From Metabacillus sp. B2-18 (lineage in GTDB: Bacteria > Bacillota > Bacilli > Bacillales > Bacillaceae), in assembly GCF_021117275.1 (NCBI RefSeq), contig NZ_CP088245.1:3633501-3697500 (forward strand): a stretch of DNA of 64,000 nucleotides, given 5' to 3'. The position numbers and the translations under genes were made by a program. Numbering within the stretch: the stretch's first letter is position 1; the number at the start of each line of letters is the position of its first letter. Below are positions 29,671 to 38,690 of this stretch, in pieces. The notes beneath the pieces are model-generated. The model saw only the letters and a list, made by a program, of their open reading frames with translations. It was not told the DNA's origin and did no database searches.

Positions 29671-31359
29671 TCAGTTTGCGTTTTTCATTTTTTCTTTTTC
29701 CTCGTCAACTAATGCACGTCTTAATATTTTACCAACAGCTGTTTTAGGAAGGTCCTCTCTAAATTCATAAATGTGAGGTACCTTATATGCAGCTAAATGT
29801 TTACGCGCATATTCATTAAATTCCTCTGCTGTTGCATGTTGATGATCTTTTAAAACGATATAAGCTTTTACTGTCTCTCCACGGTAAGGATCAGGAATTC
29901 CAGCAACAACTACCTCTTTGACTTTTTCATGTTCATATAGAATTTCTTCAATCTCACGTGGGTAAATATTAAACCCACCAGCAATTATCATATCTTTCTT
30001 ACGATCTACAATATAAAAATAACCTTCTTCATCCATGTAGCCAATATCACCTGTTAGCAGCCAGCCATCTTTAATCGTTGCTTCTGTTTCTTCTTTTTTA
30101 TTCCAATATCCTTGCATAACTTGAGGACCTCTAATTGCAATCTCTCCAAGTTCATTAGGCTCAGCAATTCCCCCATTTTCATAGGAAAGAACAACTGAGT
30201 CTGTGTTTGGCCATGGAACACCAACACTGCCTTTCTTTCTTTTCCCCCAAATAAAATTTGAATGAGTAACAGGTGAGGCTTCTGATAAGCCATAGCCCTC
30301 TACTAATTTTCCACCTGTAATTTGTTCAAATTTTTCTTGTATCTCAACAGGAAGTGGAGCCGACCCACTTATGCAGCATTCGATTGAGGAAAGATTATAC
30401 TTATGAATATCAGGATGATTTAAAAGTGCAATATAAATTGTTGGAGCACCTGGAAATAATGTTGGCTTTAATTTTTCAATTGTTTTTAATGTATCTGTTG
30501 CATCAAACTTTGGTAAAAGAATCATTTTAAAGCTTTGCATCACAGATAAGTTCATAACCGTAGTCATCCCATAAACATGAAAGAACGGAATAATTCCTAA
30601 TACAGATTCTTCGCCTCTTTTGCATTTGTACATCCATGCAGCACACATCTTTGTGTTTGAAACAACATTTTCATGTGAAAGCATAACACCCTTAGGAAAA
30701 CCTGTTGTACCTCCAGTATATTGCAGGAGAGCCACGTCTTCTGAAGGAATATATGATGGTACTTCAACAGAAGGCTTTGATAATTCCATAATTTTTTTAA
30801 ATAAATGAGTGCTACCCTCATGTTCTACTTTTACAACGATTTGATTTTGCTTCTTTTGGACAAAAGGATACAATAAATTTTTCGGAAATGGCAAATAATC
30901 TTTAATGCTTGTGACGATAATATGCCGCAATTTTGTTAACGCTTTCATTTTAGAAACTCTCGGATATAACAAATCAAGCGTTACGATAAAAGTGGACTCG
31001 CTGTCTTTTAGCTGGTATTCTAATTCTCTTTCCATATATAAAGGATTCGTCTGAACAACAATACCGCCAGCTAGTAACACGGCATAATAAGAGATCACTG
31101 CTTGTGGACAATTTGGAAGCATTATTGACACACGATCTCCCTTTTTTAACCCTAAGGATTGAAAATAATTCGCCAGCTTTAAAGATTGATCGTATAGGTC
31201 TGAATAGGTTAACTCCTTTCCTAAAAAATGAATAGCGATTTTATTAGGAAATTCTAGTGCAGATTGCTCTAAATAATAATGCAGTGGTTTTTGGTCAGTA
31301 TTAATTTGATGAGGAATTTCGGTAGGATATAATGATAACCAAGGCTTCTGACTTTCCAT
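29671..31359 (-). CDS. lcfA: Long-chain fatty acid-CoA ligase
   Basis: LcfA, 562 aa, activates fatty acids with ATP and CoA for beta-oxidation. Adenylate-forming motifs are present: LLQYTGGTTGFPKGVMLSH, EGYGLSEASPVTH, and DGWLLTGDIGYMDEEGYFYIVDRKKDMI, with the C-terminal lysine motif TAVGKILRR. I start at ATG 31357-31359 (MESQKPWLSLYP) behind AGGAGGAGGAGAG; the ORF extends further but without need. A TGCTATACT extended -10 lies at 31446-31454. A TGAATATTTTTCA stretch near +15 is at best a degenerate FadR site. Confidence 0.95.
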   Translation of the reverse strand: MESQKPWLSLYPTEIPHQINTDQKPLHYYLEQSALEFPNKIAIHFLGKELTYSDLYDQSLKLANYFQSLGLKKGDRVSIMLPNCPQAVISYYAVLLAGGIVVQTNPLYMERELEYQLKDSESTFIVTLDLLYPRVSKMKALTKLRHIIVTSIKDYLPFPKNLLYPFVQKKQNQIVVKVEHEGSTHLFKKIMELSKPSVEVPSYIPSEDVALLQYTGGTTGFPKGVMLSHENVVSNTKMCAAWMYKCKRGEESVLGIIPFFHVYGMTTVMNLSVMQSFKMILLPKFDATDTLKTIEKLKPTLFPGAPTIYIALLNHPDIHKYNLSSIECCISGSAPLPVEIQEKFEQITGGKLVEGYGLSEASPVTHSNFIWGKRKKGSVGVPWPNTDSVVLSYENGGIAEPNELGEIAIRGPQVMQGYWNKKEETEATIKDGWLLTGDIGYMDEEGYFYIVDRKKDMIIAGGFNIYPREIEEILYEHEKVKEVVVAGIPDPYRGETVKAYIVLKDHQHATAEEFNEYARKHLAAYKVPHIYEFREDLPKTAVGKILRRALVDEEKEKMKNAN

Positions 31360-31525
31360 TTTACTCTCCTCCTCCTGAGGGATATATAAGCAATGAGGAA
31401 ATCTAATTTTTTGAAAAATATTCATTTGCGTTTCCACTTAAAAAAAGTATAGCAGATTTTTTTATTTTCAGAAATATAAAATATTTATAAAAGGCATACT
31501 CACTATATAGCAACTTAATTAAACA

Positions 31526-31554
31526 AATAAAAAAGCCTGACATATAGCCAGACT
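31526..31554 (-). terminator. Terminator behind the yshE unit
   Basis: AGTCTGGC and GTCAGGCT pair (with two G-T wobbles) around the loop TATAT, followed by TTTTTTATTTG on the minus strand. It ends the yshE - small peptide transcript ahead of the lcfA promoter. Confidence 0.8.
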
Positions 31555-31570
31555 CATTGATCAATATCAT

Positions 31571-31651
31571 CTAAAAGAAAACTAAATAAATAACCCCAAT
31601 TAAAATAAATAGACCGCATAAACCGAACATTACCTTTGCCAACGTCTCCAA
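31571..31651 (-). CDS. Uncharacterised 26-aa membrane peptide coupled to yshE
   Basis: A short frame not usually annotated: start TTG at 31649-31651, stop TAG at 31571-31573. AAGGAGTG lies seven bases upstream, and its first bases are the TAA stop of yshE, so translation is likely coupled. The peptide begins METLAKVMFGLCG and continues as one hydrophobic run ending YLVFF, giving a single transmembrane helix with a short N-terminal lysine. A terminator follows within 20 bases. The order yshE - peptide - terminator suggests a subunit or modulator of the DUF350 membrane protein; that is inference. Confidence 0.7.
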   Translation of the reverse strand: METLAKVMFGLCGLFILIGVIYLVFF

Positions 31652-31664
31652 AATTATACACTCC

Positions 31665-32069
31665 TTATATTGCTGCCCCTATAACAAATGATAAACCTAC
31701 AGATATGACTAACGAAATAAACCCTACTGCACGATTATCCTTTTGAATTTCTTCATCTATTTTAAATTTAGGCGTCATAAATTCATAAATAAAATAACCT
31801 AAAAGTAACAATATGAAGCCAAATAAACCTGAGCCCATCATTTCCAGTAAGCTATCATGTTGATTAATAGAAAATCGAAAGATATTTGCAATCCCAAAAA
31901 TTTTCCCACCAGTAGCCATTGCAACGGCAAAATTACCATTTTGAATTTCTTCCCAGTTTTTATATTTCGTAACGAGTTCAAATATGGTCAAAAATACAAT
32001 GATACATAGTACAACAACACTATAGTAGGCAGCAATTTGAACAAGCTCATTTTCCCAAAATGTATTCAT
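31665..32069 (-). CDS. yshE: DUF350 membrane protein YshE
   Basis: A 134-aa protein with four hydrophobic segments (VVVLCIIVFLTIFELV, FAVAMATGGKIFGIANIF, LLEMMGSGLFGFILLLLGYFIYEF, AVGFISLVISVGLSFVIGAAI). DUF350 proteins are small inner-membrane proteins often in pairs of repeats; the function in Bacillus is unknown. ATG 32069 follows GGGGAGAAG. It sits directly behind mutS2 (16 bases), as in B. subtilis, and is followed by the small peptide gene. Confidence 0.88.
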   Translation of the reverse strand: MNTFWENELVQIAAYYSVVVLCIIVFLTIFELVTKYKNWEEIQNGNFAVAMATGGKIFGIANIFRFSINQHDSLLEMMGSGLFGFILLLLGYFIYEFMTPKFKIDEEIQKDNRAVGFISLVISVGLSFVIGAAI

Positions 32070-32084
32070 ATCATCTTCTCCCCA

Positions 32085-34445
32085 CTATTTGAGTTCAACT
32101 ATTGTTACACCTGTACCGCCTTCACCAGCTTCTCCAAATCGTGTATTCTTCACGCTGCGATGATTCTTTAATAGCTCCTTAACACCTGTTCTCAGTGCAC
32201 CTGTTCCTTTTCCGTGGATAATGGATACTCTTGGGTATCCGGCTAAAACTGCGTCATCCAAGTATTTTTCTACTCTTAATAAGGCATTTTCATATCGTTC
32301 TCCACGTAAATCCAATTCAAGTGAGACGTGATAATCTTTTCCTTTTACAGCAGCTAATGGCTTTGCTTGTACCTCCTGCTTAGGACGTTTAATGTATTGA
32401 AGATCTGCTTCTTTAACCTTCATCTTCATAATCCCCATTTGCACTTGCCATTCATTATCACTAACTTTATCAACAAGATGACCCTTTTGGTCAAAACTAA
32501 TCACTTTTACTTCATCACCAGGCAGGAACTCCTGTTTAACAGGCTCCTTTTTCTCTACCTTTTTGCTTTTCACAAAATGAGGCTGAGCTTCTTCCAGTCG
32601 TTTTTTTGCATCAATTAATTCATGCTCCTTTACTTGAGCATGCTGTTCTTTGCGCATCTTTCTTAAATCTCTAATAATTTGTTCAGCTTCTTTGTTTGCC
32701 TCTTCTAGTTTTTCTGCCGCACTACGTTCTGCTTTTTCATATAAAGCGTCACGTTGCTCATTAAATTCAATGATTTGTTTTTGAAGCTCTTTATGGAGCT
32801 TTTCAGCTTCTTGACGAAATCTCTCCGCCTCAACACGTTCATGTTCAGCTGATTTTTTGCTTGTTTCTAATGAAGCAATCATTGTATCAACTTCATTACT
32901 TTCGTCAGTCATTTGTGCCTTTGCCATGTTAATGATTTGTTCTTGTAATCCTAGTCGCTTGGAAATTTCAAAGGCGTTACTACGACCGGGAACACCGATT
33001 AAAAGTTTATACGTTGGACTTAAGGTTGTGACATCAAACTCAACACTCGCATTAATTACGCCTGGACGATTGTAGCCATACGCTTTTAATTCCGGATAAT
33101 GAGTTGTTGCAACAACTCTTGCTCCTCTGTTATACACTTCATCAAGAATAGAGATAGCTAATGCTGCCCCTTCTTGCGGATCAGTTCCAGCTCCAAGCTC
33201 ATCAAACAACACAAGACTTTGGTCATCTGCTTTTTTAAGAATATCAACAATATTCACCATATGTGAAGAGAATGTACTTAAACTTTGCTCAATTGACTGC
33301 TCATCACCAATGTCGGCATATACTGCTTTAAAAACAGTCACTTCTGAACCATCTAGTGCTGGAATTTGTAACCCGGCCTGTGCCATAAGTATACATAATC
33401 CAAGAGTTTTCAGAGCAACTGTTTTCCCACCTGTATTCGGTCCTGTAATAACGATTGTTGTGAAATCAGTTCCTAATTCAATATCATTAGCAACAACTTC
33501 GTCTAAAGGTAAAAGTGGATGTCGAGCCTTTAGCATCCGAATAACACCATCTTGATTCACTTCCGGCTTCGTCCCTTTAATTTGCTTTGCATATTTAGCC
33601 TTTGTAAACATAAAATCCATGTCTGCTAAGCAATTGACATTTTGTAAAATGTCATCGCCTTGCTCCGCAACTTCCTGTGATAAAAGCGTTAAAATTCGAT
33701 CGATTTCTACTTTTTCTTTTACCTTAGCCTGCTGCAGAACATTATTCAATTCTACGATAGCTTGAGGCTCAATAAATAACGTCGCACCAGAGCTGGATTG
33801 ATCATGAACAATCCCACCATACGAAGCTCGATATTCCTGTTTAACTGGTAAAACAAAACGGTCATTTCTTATCGTAATGATTGCATCTGATAACATTTTA
33901 GAAGCAGAAGAAGAGCGGATCATTGATTCTAATTTATCTCTAACTCTTGCTTCATTTGTTCTTAATTGTTGACGGATTCCTTTTAAAGTCACACTGGCAC
34001 TATCAAGTACATAGCCATTATCATCAATACATTGATTTATATTTCTCTCTAAGTCATGAAGAATAACAATCTGCTCTGCAAGTTGTGGCAAATGTGTTAA
34101 TTCGATTTCTTCCTCTACCATTTTTTCAACAAACCGCTTCATTTGACGCCCAGCATATAAAGTTCCGGCAACCTCTATTAATTCCACCGAGCTTAACATA
34201 CCACCAATTTTCGCTCTTTTCACCGTTGACCTTACATCAACAAGTCCACCTAATGGTATGTTTCCCTTCAGCCTGAGCACCTTTGCAGCCTCATCTGTTT
34301 GCTCTTGGAGAGTGACAACATCCATGTAATCACTTGAAGGAATAAGTGCCTTTGCCTTCTCTTTTCCAAGAGAAGATGAAGCATGCTTTATTAGTTGTTC
34401 TTTTACTTTTTCAAACTCTAACACATGTAAAACTTTTTGCTGCAA
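32085..34445 (-). CDS. mutS2: Endonuclease MutS2
   Basis: MutS2 (MutSB), 786 aa. The MutS ATPase core is complete: [17 protein letters not shown] (Walker A), [20 protein letters not shown] (Walker B) and [12 protein letters not shown] long coiled coil follows (about residues 520-630), and the C-terminal Smr nuclease domain carries [15 protein letters not shown] and [14 protein letters not shown]. In Bacillus it acts on collided ribosomes and recombination intermediates. It lacks the mismatch-binding domain of MutS1. The start is TTG (34443-34445) behind AGGAGGTAAAC. Confidence 0.96.
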   Translation of the reverse strand: MQQKVLHVLEFEKVKEQLIKHASSSLGKEKAKALIPSSDYMDVVTLQEQTDEAAKVLRLKGNIPLGGLVDVRSTVKRAKIGGMLSSVELIEVAGTLYAGRQMKRFVEKMVEEEIELTHLPQLAEQIVILHDLERNINQCIDDNGYVLDSASVTLKGIRQQLRTNEARVRDKLESMIRSSSASKMLSDAIITIRNDRFVLPVKQEYRASYGGIVHDQSSSGATLFIEPQAIVELNNVLQQAKVKEKVEIDRILTLLSQEVAEQGDDILQNVNCLADMDFMFTKAKYAKQIKGTKPEVNQDGVIRMLKARHPLLPLDEVVANDIELGTDFTTIVITGPNTGGKTVALKTLGLCILMAQAGLQIPALDGSEVTVFKAVYADIGDEQSIEQSLSTFSSHMVNIVDILKKADDQSLVLFDELGAGTDPQEGAALAISILDEVYNRGARVVATTHYPELKAYGYNRPGVINASVEFDVTTLSPTYKLLIGVPGRSNAFEISKRLGLQEQIINMAKAQMTDESNEVDTMIASLETSKKSAEHERVEAERFRQEAEKLHKELQKQIIEFNEQRDALYEKAERSAAEKLEEANKEAEQIIRDLRKMRKEQHAQVKEHELIDAKKRLEEAQPHFVKSKKVEKKEPVKQEFLPGDEVKVISFDQKGHLVDKVSDNEWQVQMGIMKMKVKEADLQYIKRPKQEVQAKPLAAVKGKDYHVSLELDLRGERYENALLRVEKYLDDAVLAGYPRVSIIHGKGTGALRTGVKELLKNHRSVKNTRFGEAGEGGTGVTIVELK

Positions 34446-34524
34446 TGTGGTTTACCTCCTAATTAGAACAAACATGCCATTATTTTAGTAGGCATGACTT
34501 TCTATAAAACAAATGTATAAAGTG

Positions 34525-36249
34525 TTACTCACTATGATGTCTATTTAAAAATGATTTAAGTCTGTCAAGATCCCAAGTGTTCATAACATTTTCACTCTCA
34601 ATCCAACCTTTTTTAGCTGTTGAGATACCTATTGTCATATCTTCTAGCATTTCCATATTATGCGCATCAGTATTAATCACAATTTTCACTCCAGCTTCTT
34701 GAGCTTTCCTTACATATTCTGAGTTTAAGTCTAAACGATGAGGATTTGCGTTTAATTCAAGCGCGGTATTCGTGTCTTTTGCCAGCTGTATTAATAGATC
34801 AATATCCACATCATATCCCTTACGCTTACCAATAATTCTTCCTGTTGGATGTGCAATAATATCAACATGATGATTTTCAAGAGCTGTTTTTAATCTTTTC
34901 ATAATCACATCCTGTGATTGTGAAAAACTAGAGTGGATAGAAGCTATAACAATGTCCATTTCCTTTAGTAGCTCATCATCATAATCTAATGTAGCATCAG
35001 GAAGTATATCCATTTCTACTCCAGCAAGGATTGTTATATCGTCATATTCTTCGTTCAGAGCATCAATTTCCTTTTTTTGTGCTCTTAATCTTTCAGGTGT
35101 TAAACCATTTGCTACTTTTAAATATTGAGAATGATCAGTAATAGCAATATATTTGTAGCCTTTCTTACGACAAGCCTCTACCATTTCCCTAATCGTAAAT
35201 GCACCATCACTCCAAGTTGAGTGCATATGAAGATCTCCCTTTATATCTTCTAAAGAGATAAGCTTAATTTGATGATGAAACGAATCTACCTCTGTTCCAT
35301 CTTCACGAATTTCAGGTGAAAAATGTGGGAGGTTAAAATACTGATAAAACTCTTCCTCCGTTTGAAACGTTTTGATTTCATTTGTTTCTATATTTTCTAC
35401 ACCATATTCACTTATTTTTTCGCCACGTTCTTTTGCAAGCTGTCTCATTCTTACATTATGATCCTTTGAGCCCGTAAAATGATGGAGAGTTGTAGCAAAT
35501 TCTGCAGGCTTAACTAAACGAAAATCAACACTCACTTCATATTCATATTGCAATTGAACTGAAACCTTCGTATCTCCACTCGCAATAGTGTCTGACAGCT
35601 TCGGTAAAGCTAAGAGCTGATCTCTTACCTTACCAGGCTCATTTGTAGAAATAATAAAGTCCAAATCTTTAATTGTTTCTCTCATACGACGCAGACTTCC
35701 TGCTCTTGAGTAACTTTCAATTCCTTCACATTCTTCAAGATACGCTTCAATTTCTTCAGCTATTGGCAACATGAAAGACAATGGTAACCGTTCAGGGCGA
35801 CTGCCCATTTCCTCAATAGCCGCTAGTATTTTTTCTTCTGACTTTTTTCCGAAGCCAGCTAATCCTTGGATTTTATTTTCTTCACAAGCCTGTTTTAAAG
35901 ACTCTACACTATCTATATGAAGTTCTTTATATAGCTTGGCAATTTTTTTGCCACCTAACCCTGGAAGCTTTAATAATGGCAGTAACCCTTCTGGTACTTC
36001 TTTTTGCAATTGGTCCAAAACCTCTGATCTTTTTGTCTCAACAAATTCTTTAATTACGGCAGAAGTGCCTTTTCCAATCCCCGCTATCTTTGTAAAGTCA
36101 TCAATAAGAGCCAAGCTTCGATCGTCCGATTCTAAAGCATTTGCTGCTTTTCTAAATGCTGATATTTTAAAAGGGTTTTCGCCTTTTAATTCCATTAGTA
36201 CTGCTATATTTTCTAATAGTCGAATAACATCTTTTTTATGAATATCCAT
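34525..36249 (-). CDS. polX: Family X DNA polymerase PolX
   Basis: PolX (YshC), 574 aa, a bacterial family X polymerase with 3'-5' exonuclease and AP-endonuclease activity in base excision repair. N-terminal HhH segments (IAGIGKGTSAVIKE, LPGLGGKKIAKL) precede the palm (DLDFIISTN), and the C-terminal PHP domain has DLHMHSTWSDGAF, ITDHSQ, HPTGRI and NTDAHN metal ligands. I start at ATG 36247-36249 behind AGAGGTGAAAAA. Confidence 0.94.
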   Translation of the reverse strand: MDIHKKDVIRLLENIAVLMELKGENPFKISAFRKAANALESDDRSLALIDDFTKIAGIGKGTSAVIKEFVETKRSEVLDQLQKEVPEGLLPLLKLPGLGGKKIAKLYKELHIDSVESLKQACEENKIQGLAGFGKKSEEKILAAIEEMGSRPERLPLSFMLPIAEEIEAYLEECEGIESYSRAGSLRRMRETIKDLDFIISTNEPGKVRDQLLALPKLSDTIASGDTKVSVQLQYEYEVSVDFRLVKPAEFATTLHHFTGSKDHNVRMRQLAKERGEKISEYGVENIETNEIKTFQTEEEFYQYFNLPHFSPEIREDGTEVDSFHHQIKLISLEDIKGDLHMHSTWSDGAFTIREMVEACRKKGYKYIAITDHSQYLKVANGLTPERLRAQKKEIDALNEEYDDITILAGVEMDILPDATLDYDDELLKEMDIVIASIHSSFSQSQDVIMKRLKTALENHHVDIIAHPTGRIIGKRKGYDVDIDLLIQLAKDTNTALELNANPHRLDLNSEYVRKAQEAGVKIVINTDAHNMEMLEDMTIGISTAKKGWIESENVMNTWDLDRLKSFLNRHHSE

Positions 36250-36337
36250 TTTTTCACCTCTATATCTAACACTTCTATAAAAATGATACAAATAATTAAA
36301 GAAAATGTACAATTTTGACCCATTTCATAACATATCA

Positions 36338-36425
36338 AAAGAGACTGACTCAAACCAAGGGCAAGATCCTCTGGTCTCATAATTGCTGAGTGATGGAGGG
36401 ATTACCCTTTTGAGTCAGTCTCTTT
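36338..36425. repeat. 17-bp perfect inverted repeat with a long structured loop
   Basis: AAAGAGACTGACTCAAA (36338-36354) and TTTGAGTCAGTCTCTTT (36409-36425) are perfect complements separated by 54 bases. The right arm reaches into the cvpA stop codon. The loop has its own pairs (AGGG/CCCT, CCA/TGG), so the whole folds as a branched structure. T runs flank the stem, so it can act as terminator of zapA-cvpA, but the loop is unusually long for one. Confidence 0.75.
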
Positions 36426-36963
36426 AGGACATATATTGAATCCAAAGCTCATTAACTTTATCTGAGAAGTAAGGAGTATGATTCACGATTAAATTGGCTA
36501 AAACTGATTGATCTAAAGCAGTTTGTATCTGTTCCATAGGAATTAAGGCTGCAATAAAAAGTAAGATAAATAAAACAAGATATGATTCCAAAAAGCCTAA
36601 TATAGATCCAGCCCACCTATTTAATTGCTTTAATATCGGCAACAGCGCAACAAAATCAAGCATTGTCCCGATAATTTGCATCACAATTTTCGTTCCTATA
36701 AATAGAATAACAAATGCTACAGCACGATAATAAGCACCTTCAAGATCCTCTCCACTTAACAACGAGAGAATAGCTGGTCCATCACTTGTAGCTGGATAAG
36801 GTACCCATAATTTCAATTTGGGTGCAAGATCATCAAAATACTGGTATGCTACTATGTATGCGATAATAAATCCTGTCAAATGAACAAATTGAAGGATAAA
36901 ACCGCGTTTTAAGCCGACTAGTATCCCGAATAGTAGAATAATAAATAATACGAAATCTAGCAT
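36424..36963 (-). CDS. yshB: CvpA family membrane protein
   Basis: A 179-aa protein with about four transmembrane helices starting MLDFVLFIILLFGILVGLKRGF, the typical CvpA/colicin V production family N-terminus. It is YshB in B. subtilis; its role is not established there. It follows zapA by nine bases and precedes polX across the long inverted repeat. Confidence 0.88.
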   Translation of the reverse strand: MLDFVLFIILLFGILVGLKRGFILQFVHLTGFIIAYIVAYQYFDDLAPKLKLWVPYPATSDGPAILSLLSGEDLEGAYYRAVAFVILFIGTKIVMQIIGTMLDFVALLPILKQLNRWAGSILGFLESYLVLFILLFIAALIPMEQIQTALDQSVLANLIVNHTPYFSDKVNELWIQYMS

Positions 36964-36972
36964 TTCTTAGCT

Positions 36973-37230
36973 TCAATCCTTTTCTATTAGTTGTTTCTCC
37001 AGTTTTTCATAATCTTCTTTTAATTTTAAATAATCATGAACAACATTGACTGCTGTTAAAACAGCTAATTTATTAATATCAAGAGAAGGGTTTTTACTAT
37101 TAATCTCTCGCATTTTATCATCAACCATTGCAGCAACAGCTCGAATATGGCTTGTGCTTTCAGTCCCAATAATTGAAAATTGTTGACCATATATATCTAC
37201 TGTTGTTTTAGACTTAGGGCGATTTGACAA
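36973..37230 (-). CDS. zapA: Cell division protein ZapA
   Basis: ZapA, 85 aa, bundles FtsZ filaments. The N-terminal [14 protein letters not shown] and the C-terminal coiled coil (about residues 55-85) are typical. I choose TTG 37228-37230, eight bases behind GGAGG; this gives [15 protein letters not shown], the same length as the B. subtilis protein. The longer reading from 37254 contains that ribosome binding site. It is divergent from rnhC and followed by cvpA. Confidence 0.92.
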   Translation of the reverse strand: MSNRPKSKTTVDIYGQQFSIIGTESTSHIRAVAAMVDDKMREINSKNPSLDINKLAVLTAVNVVHDYLKLKEDYEKLEKQLIEKD

Positions 37231-37351
37231 CGATAAATCCTCCATTTCCTGCAAATCCTAATTCTTATCATAACACGAAGCTTTATCATATGGGAAGAAT
37301 ATCGATAGCCATTACTTTTCTAAAAGAGTATATAACGAAAGGATGTTTCAT

Positions 37352-38284
37352 ATGGCCAACTCAGTCATTAAAGTAAATTCGACAACGATCACTCAAATGG
37401 AAAAACACTATGAAAACAATAGAACAGAGAAAACTCCTCAAGGTGCTGTTTTTTCAGCAAAAACCAATGGCTGTACAATAACTGCGTACAAATCGGGTAA
37501 AGTTCTTTTTCAAGGAGCTTCAGCCGAAGTGGAAGCAGGCAAATGGGGTACGGTTAGTCCTTCAGCTAAAAAGAGTCCGTCAACAAGCAAAACGCCAACT
37601 GGTTTTCAACCACCTTCCAATATTTCAAGTCTCTCTATTATCGGTTCAGATGAAGTTGGAACTGGAGACTTTTTCGGACCAATGACAGTAGTAGCAGCAT
37701 ACGTTAGAAAAGAGCAAATGCCGTTATTACAGGAGCTTGGTGTTAAAGATTCCAAAAACTTAAAAGATCCTCAAATTTGTGAGATTGCGAAGGACCTTAT
37801 AAAAACAATCCCTTATCATTTACTAGTCCTTCATAATGAAAAATATAACGACTTACAACAGCAGGGAATGTCACAAGGTAAAATGAAAGCTTTATTACAT
37901 AATCAGGCAATAAACAAGCTACTAAGCAAGATTGATCCTGAAAAACCAGATGGACTTTTAATTGATCAATTTGCCGAGCCCGCTGTGTATTTTAAGTATC
38001 TTCAAGGAAAAAAAGTGTATAAAGAAAATATTTATTTTTCAACAAAAGCGGAGGGTGTTCACCTTGCCGTTGCCGCTGCATCTATTATTGCAAGATACTC
38101 CTTTATTAAAGAATTCGAAAAGCTATCTGAAAAAGCAGGTGTTATGATCCCAAAAGGTGCAGGCGCACAAGTTGACGTTGCCGCTGCAAAAATTATTCAG
38201 AAAAAAGGGCCTGAATTTTTAGCTACTATTACAAAAAAGCATTTTGCAAATACCGAGAAAGCAGCAAAGCTGGCTAGAAGGTGA
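37352..38284 (+). CDS. rnhC: Ribonuclease HIII
   Basis: RNase HIII, 310 aa, removes RNA from RNA-DNA hybrids. An N-terminal TBP-like domain (about residues 1-90) precedes the catalytic domain with IIGSDEVGTGDFFGPM, LIDQFAEP and AAASIIARYSF. The start at ATG 37352 is seven bases behind GAAAGGATG; the ATG at 37343 is too near the ribosome binding site. It points rightward, divergent from zapA, and ends before the tandem repeat. Confidence 0.95.
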   Translation: MANSVIKVNSTTITQMEKHYENNRTEKTPQGAVFSAKTNGCTITAYKSGKVLFQGASAEVEAGKWGTVSPSAKKSPSTSKTPTGFQPPSNISSLSIIGSDEVGTGDFFGPMTVVAAYVRKEQMPLLQELGVKDSKNLKDPQICEIAKDLIKTIPYHLLVLHNEKYNDLQQQGMSQGKMKALLHNQAINKLLSKIDPEKPDGLLIDQFAEPAVYFKYLQGKKVYKENIYFSTKAEGVHLAVAAASIIARYSFIKEFEKLSEKAGVMIPKGAGAQVDVAAAKIIQKKGPEFLATITKKHFANTEKAAKLARR

Positions 38285-38358
38285 TGAACAATAAGGTTCT
38301 CAGAAACGAATAAGCGGGTTTATTTGTGATTTCGGGTAATTTATCGGCGGTTCCTGAA

Positions 38359-38604
38359 GATTTATCTTCGATTACGGACCGTTTATCCTCGATTCTGAGA
38401 ATTTATCTTCGATTACGGACCGTTTATCTTCGATTCTGAGAATTTATCTTCGATTCCGGACCGTTTATCTTCAATTCTGAGAATTTATCTTCGATTACGG
38501 ACCGTTTATCTTCGATTCTGAGAATTTATCTTCGATTCCGGACCGTTTATCCTCGATTCTCAGAATTTATCTTCGATTACGGACCGTTTATCTTCGATTA
38601 GACA
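38359..38604. repeat. Six-copy 41-bp tandem repeat
   Basis: The unit AATTTATCTTCGATT(A/C)CGG plus ACCGTTTATCTTCGATTCTGAG recurs with a period of exactly 41 bases: AATTTATC begins at 38400, 38441, 38482, 38523 and 38564, with a diverged first copy at 38359. Each unit is itself two related half units sharing TTTATCTTCGATT. Copies differ at a few bases (T/C in ATCTTCG, A/C in ATTACGG). It lies between the convergent rnhC and pheT genes and has no spacers, so it is not a CRISPR array. Confidence 0.95.
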
Positions 38605-38653
38605 ATTTTCAACAAAAACCTACCCAATCACTAAGCCTATTCAAGTGAAGCAC

Positions 38654-38687
38654 AAAAAACGAATCACCAAATCGGTGATTCGTTTTT
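38654..38687. terminator. Bidirectional terminator between rnhC and pheT
   Basis: AAAACGAATCACC and GGTGATTCGTTTT form a 13-14 bp hairpin with A/T runs on both sides, placed right behind the pheT stop. Confidence 0.9.
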
Positions 38688-38690
38688 ATT

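Noticed and set aside
30054..30293. Leftward frames of 79 and 74 codons inside lcfA
   Set aside because: They are alternative frames of lcfA with low-complexity lysine-rich translation and no ribosome binding site.
31414..31431. FadR operator at lcfA
   Set aside because: AAATGAATATTTTTCA keeps only one half-site of the palindrome; too many mismatches to call, although the position downstream of the -10 would fit.
38359..38604. CRISPR array
   Set aside because: The units are contiguous tandem copies with no unique spacers, and no cas genes are nearby.
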